Of a stretch of DNA of 64,000 nt, positions 16,972-26,450 are shown piece by piece. The stretch covers positions 1 through 64,000 of the forward strand of contig JBGCEZ010000045.1 of the NCBI GenBank assembly GCA_045106735.1, in the 5' to 3' direction. The stretch's first letter is position 1; every line of letters begins with the position of its first letter. The notes beneath the pieces were generated by a model. The model did no database searches, was not told the origin of the DNA, and was given only the letters and a program-made list of their open reading frames with translations. Position numbers and translations under genes: made by a program. This DNA comes from JBGCEZ01 sp045106735. GTDB lineage: Bacteria > Planctomycetota > Phycisphaerae > Phycisphaerales > SM1A02.

Positions 16972-19328
16972 TGACGGCGACTCTCCACCATCGACGCATC
17001 CTGCTCGTCGACGACCAACCCCACATCCACGAGGACTACCGCAAGATCCTCTCGCCGCGGGAGTCATCCGGCGCTCTTGACCGCATGGAGGCGAAGCTCT
17101 TCGGTGCTTCCCTCGAGTCGCCCGATCGGGCCGAGGCCGCGGCGGCCGAAGCGCCCTACGTCATCGACTCCGCGATGCAAGGTCAGGAGGCGTTCGAGCT
17201 CGTGAAGGCCGCGGTGGCACATGTCCGTCCGTACTCGCTTGCGTTCGTCGACATGCGAATGCCGCCGGGCTGGGACGGACTGGAGACCATTGAGCGCCTC
17301 TGGTCCGTCGATCCGAGACTGCAGATCGTCATCTGCAGCGCGTACTCCGATCACTCGCGCGAGGACATCCTCGCCCGAACCGGCGGCGGGGACCGACTGG
17401 TGATCCTTCGCAAGCCATTCGATCCGATCGAAGTGGCCCAACTCGCCGACGCGATGACGGCGAAGTGGCTGGCCTCTCGCCAGGCGGACATACGGGCGTC
17501 GGAACTCGAAGCCCGGGTGGCCATGCGGACCGCGGAGCTCGTCTCCACGACAAACCAGCTCCAACGCAACCTTGCCGAACTCCAGTCCACGCGATCTGCT
17601 CTGGAGACGAGCGAGGAACGCTACGCGCTTTCGGCGGCCGGAGCCAACGACGGCCTTTGGGACTGGGATCTCCAAGAGGACCTCATCCATGTGTCGGATC
17701 GATGGTCCACGATCGTCGGGCTCCCGGCGAGCCAGGCGACGCGTACGCCAGATGACTGGTTCGGCCGGGTTGATCCGGTCGACCGTGAACGGCTGAAGAC
17801 CGCGGTCGAGGATCACCTGACCGGCAAGACCGACCACCTCTCCTCAGAGCATCGCCTGGCCCTCCCCGATGGCCGGACCATCTGGGTCCTCTGCCGTGGC
17901 CTCGCGGTTCGGGATCGCGATGGCCGACCGACCCGAATGGCGGGATCGCTCACCGATATCAGTCAACGCAAACAGTTTGAACAGGAGCTCCGCTTCGGCG
18001 CGTTGCACGATCGACTGACCGGCCTCCCGAATCGTACGCTGCTGATGGAGTGCTTGGACGCGGCGATCGCCAATCGCGGCACGGACGATACCGGCCTGGC
18101 GTTCGCGCTGCTGTTCCTTGATCTGGACAACTTCAAGGTCATCAACGACAGCCTCGGACACCACACTGGCGACGAGTTGCTCATCGCGATCGCCGACCGC
18201 GTCACCGGTGCCGTGGAGGGGGTCCACTCGGGACGCCAGACCGTCGCACGACTGGGTGGCGACGAGTTCGTCGTGCTCCTTCAGGATCTTTCGAGCCGGG
18301 AGTCGGCCACCGCCGTCGCCAATTCGATTCATCGATCGCTCGATCCACCGATCACGATTCGCGGCGTCGACATTCAAGCCGCGACGAGCATCGGGATCGC
18401 CATCGATGACGGTTGTCATGACTCAGCCAGCGACGTCCTGCGCGACGCGGACATCGCGATGTACGCCGCGAAGCAAGCGGGAAGCAGTCTTCACGTCGTC
18501 TTCGATGCCGAGATGAGGCGACGCGCGATGTCCCGGATGGACATCGAGAACGAACTTCGATCCACGCTTCGCGACGGGGGCATCGACGTCGTGTACCAGC
18601 CCATCGTCGACCTGGAAACAGGCGATCTCATGGCGATCGAGGCTCTGGCTCGCTGGGAACACCCGCGCCTCGGCAAGGTACGACCGGAGAGGTTCGTCTC
18701 CATCGCCGAGGAGACCGGACTTGTCGTCCAACTCGGCGAACTGGTGTTGGCCCGCGCCTGTCAGGATGTGTCGGACCTTCGGGCCAGCCACCCGATGCTC
18801 CGCGACCTCACGGTCAACGTGAATCTCTCCAGCCGGCACTTCATCGGCCCGGGTCTCGTCGAGTACATCCGACGCACGCTTCTTCAGTACGATCTTCCCG
18901 GCGAAGGCCTCGCCGTCGAGATCACGGAAACCGCGGTGATGGAGAACTTCGATGCCGCCGCCACGATCATCGGAAGACTGCGAACCTTGGACGTCCGGGT
19001 CCACCTCGACGACTTCGGCACCGGATACTCTTCGCTCAGCTGCCTGAAGCAGCTCCCGCTGACCGGCATCAAGCTCGATCGTTCGTTCATCGCCAGACTG
19101 GATGACGGCCGGACGGCGACGTCGGCGATCATTCACGCGATCGTCACGCTGGCTGACCACCTGAAGCTTGGAGTCGTCGCCGAAGGCGTCGAGACCCGAG
19201 AGCAGCTCGCCGCCGTGCTGGCCCTTGAGTGCCACCTTGGCCAGGGCTACCTGTTCGGCCGCCCCATGCCGGCCAGCTCCATTCGACCGTGGCTGATGAC
19301 GCCGACCGTCGACCGCTACGCTGCCTGA
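16971..19328 (+). CDS. Response regulator with PAS, GGDEF and EAL domains (cyclic-di-GMP)
   Basis: The 785-aa protein begins with a receiver domain ('ILLVDDQPHIHEDYRKIL', phosphoacceptor Asp94 in 'LAFVDMRMPPGWDG'). It contains the loop insertion between the first strand and Asp that is characteristic of this family. A coiled segment (about 165-210) and a PAS domain (about 212-335) follow. The GGDEF motif is intact at 429-433 but no RxxD inhibitory site precedes it. The EAL domain is intact ('AIEALARWEHP', EAL 557-559; 'LDDFGTGYSSL' for metal binding). Both synthesis and breakdown of cyclic-di-GMP are therefore possible. It is the output of the upstream FIST/kinase pair. Confidence 0.94.
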   Translation: MTATLHHRRILLVDDQPHIHEDYRKILSPRESSGALDRMEAKLFGASLESPDRAEAAAAEAPYVIDSAMQGQEAFELVKAAVAHVRPYSLAFVDMRMPPGWDGLETIERLWSVDPRLQIVICSAYSDHSREDILARTGGGDRLVILRKPFDPIEVAQLADAMTAKWLASRQADIRASELEARVAMRTAELVSTTNQLQRNLAELQSTRSALETSEERYALSAAGANDGLWDWDLQEDLIHVSDRWSTIVGLPASQATRTPDDWFGRVDPVDRERLKTAVEDHLTGKTDHLSSEHRLALPDGRTIWVLCRGLAVRDRDGRPTRMAGSLTDISQRKQFEQELRFGALHDRLTGLPNRTLLMECLDAAIANRGTDDTGLAFALLFLDLDNFKVINDSLGHHTGDELLIAIADRVTGAVEGVHSGRQTVARLGGDEFVVLLQDLSSRESATAVANSIHRSLDPPITIRGVDIQAATSIGIAIDDGCHDSASDVLRDADIAMYAAKQAGSSLHVVFDAEMRRRAMSRMDIENELRSTLRDGGIDVVYQPIVDLETGDLMAIEALARWEHPRLGKVRPERFVSIAEETGLVVQLGELVLARACQDVSDLRASHPMLRDLTVNVNLSSRHFIGPGLVEYIRRTLLQYDLPGEGLAVEITETAVMENFDAAATIIGRLRTLDVRVHLDDFGTGYSSLSCLKQLPLTGIKLDRSFIARLDDGRTATSAIIHAIVTLADHLKLGVVAEGVETREQLAAVLALECHLGQGYLFGRPMPASSIRPWLMTPTVDRYAA

Positions 19329-19404
19329 CCCGCCTCGGGCAAGGTCGACGGCCACGTGGCCGGAGATGCCGCCGAGCGAACACTCCTCGTGACGCGCGGA
19401 TGTT

Positions 19405-21750
19405 TCACCGGGACGATGCGGTCACCCGGACGTGTACGAGCTTGCTGGCCGGCGTCCGACTGCGTGGGGCGTGATGCTCCAGCGGCACCAGCGGGTTCGC
19501 CTCAGGAAAGTACGTCGCGCAGCACCCACGCGGGATCTCGTACCCGACGACGCGGAAGTTTCGGACGAGGCGTTCCACTCCACCGAAGATCGATCGCACA
19601 TCGACGGCGTCGCGTTCGGCCAGACCACGTTCGACCATGTCGGCCGCGTGCATGAAGACGATGCGCCGGTCACCGGTCACGCCGCGGTAACGATCCTCGA
19701 GTCCGTAGATGGTTGTGTTGAATTGGTCGTGGCTACGGATCGTCATCATCCGCAACGTGTCTGGCGGGTCGTCGATCGCAGGTACCGGGTTCACGGTGAA
19801 CCGGGCACGGCCGCCGACGGCATCGAAGGTACCCTCGCGCGGACCGTTGGGGAGGACGAACCCGCCGCGCTGGCGCACGCGGACGTTGAAGTCGGTGAAC
19901 CCCGGCACCGTCCGGGCGATCCGGTCGCGGATCGCGTCGTAGTCGTTGGCGAGTGTCGCCCAGTCCAGCCCGTCGATCGGGGGCATCGCCTCGGCCCGCT
20001 CCATGGCCGCAGCCAGATGGGCGACGATCCACGGCTCGCTGCGAAGATGCTCCGACGCGGGCGTCCGGTCACCCTGCGATGTGTGCACGACGCTCATCGA
20101 GTTTTCGACCGTCACCAGTTGCGCCACTGAACCGCGTGGACCGTTCTGCACGTCGGTTTCCGAACGGCCGAGGCAGGGCAGGATGATCGACGTCTCGCCG
20201 GGGATCAGGTGCGATCGATTCAGCTTGGTGGACACGTGCACGGTGAGCCCGCATCGAGCCAGACCGCTCGCCACGCGATCCGTATCGGGGGCGGCAGAGA
20301 GAAAGTTGCCGCCCATGGCCACGAAGACGCCAAGCCGCCCCGCTTCCATCGCCGCGATGGTGCCGACGGTATCCAGCCCGTGCGCGGCCGGAACGTCAAA
20401 GCCGAACTCGCGACGAACGCCCTCGACGAGCCAGGCGGGCGGGCGTTCGACGATCCCCATCGTTCGATCGCCTTGCACGTTGCTGTGCCCCCGGACGGGA
20501 CACGCCCCGGCGCCGGGCTTGCCGATGGCCCCCCGCAGCAGCAGGAGGTTGACGATCTCCTGGACGTTCTCAACGCCGTGGCGATGTTGGGTGAGGCCCA
20601 TCGCCCAGCAGACGATGAGTCCCGGCCGGGCGGTGATGAGCTCGGCCACGCGACGCATGTCCGCTCGAGGAATGCCGCTCTCCCGCTCCAGGTCGCCCAT
20701 CTCGTGGCGCCGCAGATCGGCCAGCATCGCGTCCACGCCGTCGGTCCGAGCGTCGATGAAGGCGTGATCGAACGCCCCGTCGATCCGGTCGAGTTCGAGC
20801 ATGATGCCCTTGAGCAGAGCGATGTCGCCGCCGATCCGCACCGGCAGCCAGATGTCGGCGAGTTGCGGCGCCCGGCCGACGAGGTCCGTCGGCCGCTGCG
20901 GATGCCGGAAGGCCATCAGGCCAGCCTCGGGGAGCGGATTCACCGCGACGATCGTCGCGCCGCGGGCCTTCGCCGCCTGCAAGGCCGTGAGCATCCGTGG
21001 ATGGTTGGTGCCCGGGTTCTGTCCCATCACCAGCAGCACGTCGGCCGATTCCACGTCGGCGAGCGACACGGTGCCCTTGCCGATGCCGATGGTCTCGCCG
21101 AGACCCACCCCGCTGGACTCGTGGCACATGTTGGAGCAGTCGGGAAGATTGTTCGTCCCGAATCGTCGCACCATCAATTGGTACAGGAACGCCGCCTCGT
21201 TGCTCGTTCGGCCACTGGTGTAGAACGCCGCGTCGTCCGGCGCGTCGCACGCGGCGAGTGCCTCGGCGATCCGGCCCAGAGCGTCCTCCCACGTGATCGA
21301 CACGTAGTGGTCGCCACCGGGTTCCCGTACCAGTGGCTCGACCAGGCGGCCAGCCCGCCCCAGTTCGTGATCGGTCCATCCGCGGAGCGTCGGAATCGAG
21401 TGGCCGGCGAAGAACGCCGCGTCCGCCCGAGAGACGGTCGCCTCTTCGGCCAGGGCCTTCGCCCCGTTCTCGCAGTACTCGGCCAGGAACGAGCGCTTCT
21501 CATCCGGATCAGGCCACGCACACCCCGGACAGTCGAAGCCGGCGTGTTGGTTCATTCGACGCAGCGCACCGGCCGCGGCGACCGGGCCGTAGCCGGCGTT
21601 CTTCATGTGGCGGAACGTCGACCGCACCGCGCCCAGTCCGCCGGCTTCGGTGGCCGGAGCGCTGATGGTCAGGTCGGCGGGGGTGGACGGGACGCGGCCG
21701 GGGCCGGGGCCGGGGGGCGGGCCGGGGCGTTGCTCAGCGGGTGACGACAT
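19405..21750 (-). CDS. FdhF/YdeP-family molybdopterin oxidoreductase
   Basis: The 781-aa protein belongs to the formate-dehydrogenase-H-like YdeP family, which carries bis-MGD but has no proven substrate in most species. The family hallmarks are 'HAGFDCPGCAWPDP' near residue 71, 'FYTSGRTSNEAAFLYQL' (about 188-204), 'DCSNMCHESSGVGLG', 'VMGQNPGTNHPRML' and 'ARGATIVAVNPLPE'. The C-terminal molybdopterin-dinucleotide domain has 'RSHDQFNTTIYGLEDRYRG'. FdhD, which supplies sulfur to the cofactor of such enzymes, is encoded on the same strand 2.7 kb upstream. The N-terminal 40 residues are Pro/Gly-rich. It converges on the GGDEF-EAL gene. Confidence 0.92.
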   Translation of the reverse strand: MSSPAEQRPGPPPGPGPGRVPSTPADLTISAPATEAGGLGAVRSTFRHMKNAGYGPVAAAGALRRMNQHAGFDCPGCAWPDPDEKRSFLAEYCENGAKALAEEATVSRADAAFFAGHSIPTLRGWTDHELGRAGRLVEPLVREPGGDHYVSITWEDALGRIAEALAACDAPDDAAFYTSGRTSNEAAFLYQLMVRRFGTNNLPDCSNMCHESSGVGLGETIGIGKGTVSLADVESADVLLVMGQNPGTNHPRMLTALQAAKARGATIVAVNPLPEAGLMAFRHPQRPTDLVGRAPQLADIWLPVRIGGDIALLKGIMLELDRIDGAFDHAFIDARTDGVDAMLADLRRHEMGDLERESGIPRADMRRVAELITARPGLIVCWAMGLTQHRHGVENVQEIVNLLLLRGAIGKPGAGACPVRGHSNVQGDRTMGIVERPPAWLVEGVRREFGFDVPAAHGLDTVGTIAAMEAGRLGVFVAMGGNFLSAAPDTDRVASGLARCGLTVHVSTKLNRSHLIPGETSIILPCLGRSETDVQNGPRGSVAQLVTVENSMSVVHTSQGDRTPASEHLRSEPWIVAHLAAAMERAEAMPPIDGLDWATLANDYDAIRDRIARTVPGFTDFNVRVRQRGGFVLPNGPREGTFDAVGGRARFTVNPVPAIDDPPDTLRMMTIRSHDQFNTTIYGLEDRYRGVTGDRRIVFMHAADMVERGLAERDAVDVRSIFGGVERLVRNFRVVGYEIPRGCCATYFPEANPLVPLEHHAPRSRTPASKLVHVRVTASSR

Positions 21751-21815
21751 GCCTCAGAGGGTACCGCGTCGGGCGGAAGGCTCGGGGCGACGATGCCGGC
21801 CGGGCGAACCGCGTC

Positions 21816-23798
21816 TCACCCGTCAGCAGGTGATGGCGGCTCGGGCTCGAAACGGACCGCGTCGACGGCGTCAGAGATCCAGAAGAGGGCCATCGCTACC
21901 CCGGCAAGCAGTGCGTTCCACCCGCCGGCCCAGCCGAGCCACGGCGTCAACTGCGCCACGAACGCGACGACGCAGAGCAGCCCGACGATGATGCAAAGCC
22001 CGCTGATCCGGTGGCGCCTCTCGGATCCGGGAACTCGCCGCGCCTCCCGCGCCGCCACGATCGCATCCAGATCCGGCGGCGGCGCCCCTGGCGTCGGCGG
22101 CGACTCGTGACTCTGCACCAGATTCCAGATCACCGGCGGCGCGTCGACCTCCCCGTCACCCAGGATGTCCCCGGCGATCATCATCGCCCAGTCCCATGGA
22201 GTGGCGGCGACGGGTTCGGCACCGCCGAGGTCGAATCCGTCGAGCACCTCGTACACCGTCCCGTCCGGCGCGTCGCGATCGACAAAGTACTCGCCATTGG
22301 ATCCGATGATGATCCACCGCCGCGGCCACCCGACATCGGCCCGGAAACTGACATTCTCTCGGATGAAGGCCGGCTCATCGGGGAGCACCACGTGACCGAT
22401 CAACTCGACCAGATCGGGAGTCTGAAAGATCCGGCGCAGTCCCGGCGGCACCACGAGGTCGTCACCGGCCAGGTCGACGGGGCTGCCTGACTGGTCGAGG
22501 TAGATCGTCTCTGTGGCCGGGTCCGCGCCGCCATCCACGTCCGAGCCTTCGTTCCTGGCCGTGCTCGTGTCCGCGCTCGTGTCCGCGCTCGTGTCCGCGG
22601 CCACGCCCGTTGGCGCGTCGTCGGCATCCGGCGGGGTACGGCGCCATGGTCCGAATCCACCACGCGTCCGGACCAGCCACCAGACTGCCGGCGACGACAC
22701 CACCATCGCGAAGATCAGATCGGGAATCACCTGACCGAATGAGCCCCAGAAGCCGCCGAAGATCCGGTACTCGTCGAGGGCCGCCTGGAAGGTGCGCCAC
22801 GGAAGCCGGGAGAAGAACTGCACGGCGAGAAGACAGTACGCCAACGCCACGATCCGCCGCGTCACCCCCTCGAACCACAGCATGAGCGCAACGGCCAGGA
22901 GCGTCAGGCCGAACACGCTCGCGAGCACGAAACCGCCGCCGATCAGCAGGTCCAGTACGACGAACGTACCGGCTGCGACCGCGAAACCGCCGGCGAGCAC
23001 CCGCCGAACGGAACGGTCCGAGTCGGAGTCGGAGTCGGAGTCCGCCTGCTCTCTGGGCATGCGCGTCCGGCCGTCGCTTCCGACCCGAACTTCCGTCGCC
23101 CCGCCCGCCATCGCCTCCGCCTTGATCTCGTCGAATGTTCGCCCGCGGTGAAAGCCGGGGGCCGGAGGCTCCCACTCGGCGGCGCTCGGAACGAACATCG
23201 CCCACTCGGGAGACAACGGCTCACCGTCGGACGCCGTGCCGACCACTGTCTCGCCGTCGGCCAACGTCACCAACGTCGTCCGCTCTGTCCGTCGCAGGGA
23301 ACGTCGACCGGGCCCCTGGCGCCACGTCATCGATCCGTCCACCAGTACGACGCCGCCATCCACTGCGTGCAGCAGGTCCGGCGGTTCGCTGAAGGACCCG
23401 CGCATGATCCCGGCCACCGCCGACGACACGAGGTGCCATTCGCGTACCGTGCCACTGGCCAGAGCTTCCGCGTACCGCGGGGCGAAACGGCGATTGCGTT
23501 CGCGAAAGTCACGAAATTCCGCGACCGCGATGAACACACCGATGGTGGCAAAGAAGGTCACGACCCCGCCGGCAATGAACAGCAGCACGGTGAGAAGCGG
23601 ACCGATTCCCGGGAGGATGCTGGTTTCGGCCCGGACCCACACCAGCAGACTGGCGAAGGCCAGGAGGGTCAGGCCGAAGGTCCAGACGGCGACGCTCCAC
23701 CAGACGCCCTCGACCGGGCTCGCCCGGATCTCGGCGAGCGTCGCCTCCATCGCTTCCCGCTCGTCGGACCGCATCGACCGCGTGCGCTCAACGAACAC
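21816..23798 (-). CDS. Multi-spanning membrane protein of unknown function
   Basis: The 660-aa protein (GTG start; an in-frame ATG at 23774 is an alternative) has two hydrophobic segments near 30-52 and 55-90. Further membrane segments lie around 260-330 ('VLDLLIGGGFVLASVFGL' and 'ALAYCLLAVQFFSRL') and 355-380, with two near the C-terminus (about 590-645). Loops contain two in-frame tandem-repeat tracts, a run of Ser-Asp pairs and three 'ADTS' units. Soluble parts include 'WRQGPGRRSLRRTERTTLV' and 'FRADVGWPRRWIIIGSNGE'. I do not recognise a family. It lies between the oxidoreductase and the DUF7009/FdhD genes on the same strand, which may be coincidental. Confidence 0.7.
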   Translation of the reverse strand: MFVERTRSMRSDEREAMEATLAEIRASPVEGVWWSVAVWTFGLTLLAFASLLVWVRAETSILPGIGPLLTVLLFIAGGVVTFFATIGVFIAVAEFRDFRERNRRFAPRYAEALASGTVREWHLVSSAVAGIMRGSFSEPPDLLHAVDGGVVLVDGSMTWRQGPGRRSLRRTERTTLVTLADGETVVGTASDGEPLSPEWAMFVPSAAEWEPPAPGFHRGRTFDEIKAEAMAGGATEVRVGSDGRTRMPREQADSDSDSDSDRSVRRVLAGGFAVAAGTFVVLDLLIGGGFVLASVFGLTLLAVALMLWFEGVTRRIVALAYCLLAVQFFSRLPWRTFQAALDEYRIFGGFWGSFGQVIPDLIFAMVVSSPAVWWLVRTRGGFGPWRRTPPDADDAPTGVAADTSADTSADTSTARNEGSDVDGGADPATETIYLDQSGSPVDLAGDDLVVPPGLRRIFQTPDLVELIGHVVLPDEPAFIRENVSFRADVGWPRRWIIIGSNGEYFVDRDAPDGTVYEVLDGFDLGGAEPVAATPWDWAMMIAGDILGDGEVDAPPVIWNLVQSHESPPTPGAPPPDLDAIVAAREARRVPGSERRHRISGLCIIVGLLCVVAFVAQLTPWLGWAGGWNALLAGVAMALFWISDAVDAVRFEPEPPSPADG

Positions 23799-23943
23799 CG
23801 CAGAACTCTCGGGACGAGCCGGCGGGAAGACAGCGATCGAACAGTCGTTGTTGATCGGTTCGCGCCACGGGTTCCCCTCCCGGGCGACGGTACCGCAGGG
23901 CGAAGTACGAAGCCAGCCTTCCCATCAGGAAGACGGCCGCGAC

Positions 23944-24336
23944 TCAGCAGGCGGCGTTCGGATTCGGGTAGCGATCGTCGCCGCCCGGCGTCTGCGGACC
24001 GCAGACGAAGTCCTTCTCGATCAGGACGCCCAGCATCCGCTCGTCGTCCACGAACTGGGCCGACTCGAGGCCGACCTGTTCGCTGCCGGCCCAGTGTTCG
24101 GCCATTCCCGCGGGCACCGCCACCCGAATCACGCCCGGGCTCCACGACGCAGTGATCTCGGAACACCCGCCGCCTTCGGCATCCGGACCAACCGGAGACA
24201 GTTCGTAGGCCAATCGATCATCGGGACCGGGACCGAAGATCATCTCATCGCGCAGCGTCTCACCTCGACCGAGCTTGCGGACCTCGATCTTCTTGAGGCG
24301 GAACCGGAGCGTATTGGGAGCGAGGCGGAGCTTCAT
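23944..24336 (-). CDS. DUF7009-family protein
   Basis: The 130-aa protein begins 'MKLRLAPNTLRFRLKKIEV' and continues with 'GRGETLRDEMIFG', 'LAYELSPV', 'RVAVPAGMAEHWAGSEQVG' and 'GVLIEKDFVCG'. This is the pattern of the small DUF7009 proteins that occur near FdhD and molybdopterin enzymes. The Asp/Gly/Pro- and Cys-containing tail is typical. The function is unknown. It lies 141 bp downstream of fdhD on the same strand. Confidence 0.75.
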   Translation of the reverse strand: MKLRLAPNTLRFRLKKIEVRKLGRGETLRDEMIFGPGPDDRLAYELSPVGPDAEGGGCSEITASWSPGVIRVAVPAGMAEHWAGSEQVGLESAQFVDDERMLGVLIEKDFVCGPQTPGGDDRYPNPNAAC

Positions 24337-24477
24337 CGGATGACCGCGTCCATTCAGTCACGGGGAGAAGGAGGCCGACGATCGCCGGAGGATCCGGCGG
24401 CGCCAATCCGTACCGGAGTGGGGCGCACGCGCACGCGGGTGGACGATCCCGGCGGGTGTCGTCCGACGATCCGCCGT

Positions 24478-25422
24478 TCAGGGCGTTTCCGTCGCCCCGT
24501 GCCCGCAGTCGCGCACTCGATGCGCCCCGGCGTACACGGTCAATCGGCCGGATCGCGAGAATCCGATGAGAATCCGCGAAGCCGACTTGGCCAGATCCAC
24601 CGCCCGATCGGTGACCGCTCCCACCGTCACGAGTCCCGGCAGATCGCAGGCAATGATCTTCTCGACGAGTTCGGAACCCGCTCGGCTGCTCATGACCACC
24701 AGGCCCGGCGGCAACGAGGCCGCGGCGGCGGTGGATTCGGCGGCGGCCTGACCGGGCGAGTCCGACGCCGCGGCAGCCAATGCCCCGATCAGTTTGTCGA
24801 GTGCGTTGTGCCGCCCGACATCCTCGCGGACGTGGTGCAACGCGCCATCATGGGTCATCCAGCCCGCCGCGTGCAGCCCGCCGGTGGCCCGGAATCCTGG
24901 CTGCGCCTCGCGAAGTCGATCCGAACCGCCGACGAGCACGTCGACCGACCAGGCGTCGTCGGCCGACTTCGCCGGGCCGGCCGCGTTCACCGCCGGCGCG
25001 GCGAACGACGTACGGCCGCACGCCCCGCAGGCGGCGCTGACCGCGTGCAGTCGACGCGCCCGTTCGAGATCCGGGGCCACGTCGGGATGCAGGGTCACCC
25101 GCACGACATCCCCGTCGTCCGGCGCATCGCCGCAGCCGGTGATCGCGGCGATCGCCGACGGCGCGGCGATGACGCCCTCGGCCAGACACCAGCCAAGGAT
25201 CAGCTCGGCGTCGTGCCCCGGCGTGCGGAGCGTGCTCATCAGCCGCGTGCGCGTGCGCCCCTCGGCCGGACCGTGATCCAGATCGACCACCAACGGTCGT
25301 TCGACGGCCACGAGATCCGGACCGTTGACGTCGGCGGGTCCCTTGCCGGCCTCGTCTTCCCCGGGCCGCCGGCCGAGCCGCACGGCATCCCGGGCGTCGA
25401 CCAACCGGCCAGACCCACTCAT
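24478..25422 (-). CDS. fdhD: Formate dehydrogenase accessory sulfurtransferase FdhD
   Basis: FdhD transfers sulfur to the molybdenum cofactor of formate-dehydrogenase-like enzymes. The 314-aa protein has the two catalytic cysteines, Cys132 and Cys135, in 'AACGACGRTSF'. It also has 'LRTPGHDAELILGWCLAEG' (about 65-83), 'TGGLHAAGW', 'VREDVGRHNALDKLIGAL' and 'SSRAGSELVEKI', all diagnostic. An Ala-rich insertion (about 226-245) enlarges it. Its ATG overlaps the stop of the D-amino-acid-oxidase-like gene by 4 bp, so the two are translationally coupled. The likely client is the YdeP-type oxidoreductase encoded nearby. Confidence 0.95.
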   Translation of the reverse strand: MSGSGRLVDARDAVRLGRRPGEDEAGKGPADVNGPDLVAVERPLVVDLDHGPAEGRTRTRLMSTLRTPGHDAELILGWCLAEGVIAAPSAIAAITGCGDAPDDGDVVRVTLHPDVAPDLERARRLHAVSAACGACGRTSFAAPAVNAAGPAKSADDAWSVDVLVGGSDRLREAQPGFRATGGLHAAGWMTHDGALHHVREDVGRHNALDKLIGALAAAASDSPGQAAAESTAAAASLPPGLVVMSSRAGSELVEKIIACDLPGLVTVGAVTDRAVDLAKSASRILIGFSRSGRLTVYAGAHRVRDCGHGATETP

Positions 25423-26450
25423 CGGCCGGCCATGGCCGAGGAACGGCCGGCAGTCACACGTCGAACCTGATCGACGACCTCGGCCGCGCAGCCCCAGCTC
25501 AGCGTGTAGCCGGCACCCGCATGCCCGTAGTTGTGCACCACCGGCACGTCACCGCCGCCCGCGATCGGGAGGTCCTCCACTTCGAGCCGCACCGTGTCTC
25601 GTCCCGGCCGCAGGCCCACCCGATGTTCGATCACGTCCAACGGACCGTCGGCCAGCAACTCCGGACACACGGCGGCGCAGCGCCGGACGATGTCGTCGGC
25701 CGTGGCCTCCACCGGGTCTCGCGACCAGTCCCCGTCCACCGACGTTCCGCCAAGGATGACGTCCTCGCTGCGCGGGACGACGTAGGTACACACCGACTCG
25801 CGAATCTCGGAGCCGAGGCCGGCCGGCGGCCGGATTCGCAGCACCTGGCCGCGGATCGGAAACACCTCCGGATCGTCGGCCAGTTCACCGGCAAAGACCC
25901 CGGCGCAGTTCACGATGGCCGCCGGCCCGTCGCCCGTCACGCCCTCGCGACCCCGGGCGAGATCCGCTAGTCGCGTGACCGTCCCCCGCACGAGGTCCAC
26001 GCCGAAATCGCGAGCGCGGGTCCGCAGCCAGGGAAGGTAGAGCCGCGACTCGGCGAGGTACGTTCGGTATCGATAGCCGTCGACCCACGCGCCGAACCGG
26101 TCGGTTGGCCGCAATCCCTCGAACGCCTCGACCGGGCCGTTCCACCACGGTTCGGGCGCGGCGGACTCGTACCGATGCACGATCGATCGCGGCACCACCC
26201 CGCTCTCCGGGATTTCCGCGAGCGCCCGGAATCGCGAATAGCTGACCGCGCCCCAGGCGGCCACGCGATCGCGCGGCGACGCTCGGTACGGGTACCAGAA
26301 GGCTGCGGCCACGTCGCTGGTCGTGTCCGGCGACGACTCGCGGGCGATGCACCGCACGCGGAATCCGGCCTCGGCCAGCGCGACGGCGGACGTGAGTCCG
26401 GAGACGCCGCCACCCACCACCACCACGAAGACGGAAGACGGATCAGTCAA
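25419..26450 (-). CDS. FAD-dependent D-amino-acid-oxidase-family protein
   Basis: The 343-aa protein has an N-terminal dinucleotide motif 'VVVVGGGVSGLTSAVALAE' (about 10-28) and the family signature near the C-terminus, 'VVHNYGHAGAGYTLSWG'. Between them are 'AFWYPYRASP' and 'LRPGRDTVRLE', as in D-amino-acid oxidases and D-aspartate oxidases. The enzyme would oxidise a D-amino acid to its imino acid with FAD and O2. The start is inferred as the TTG at 26450, 8 bp inside the 3' end of the RidA gene; longer frames upstream lie entirely within RidA. RidA-type deaminases hydrolyse imines made by such oxidases, which fits the overlap. Confidence 0.85.
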   Translation of the reverse strand: MTDPSSVFVVVVGGGVSGLTSAVALAEAGFRVRCIARESSPDTTSDVAAAFWYPYRASPRDRVAAWGAVSYSRFRALAEIPESGVVPRSIVHRYESAAPEPWWNGPVEAFEGLRPTDRFGAWVDGYRYRTYLAESRLYLPWLRTRARDFGVDLVRGTVTRLADLARGREGVTGDGPAAIVNCAGVFAGELADDPEVFPIRGQVLRIRPPAGLGSEIRESVCTYVVPRSEDVILGGTSVDGDWSRDPVEATADDIVRRCAAVCPELLADGPLDVIEHRVGLRPGRDTVRLEVEDLPIAGGGDVPVVHNYGHAGAGYTLSWGCAAEVVDQVRRVTAGRSSAMAGR

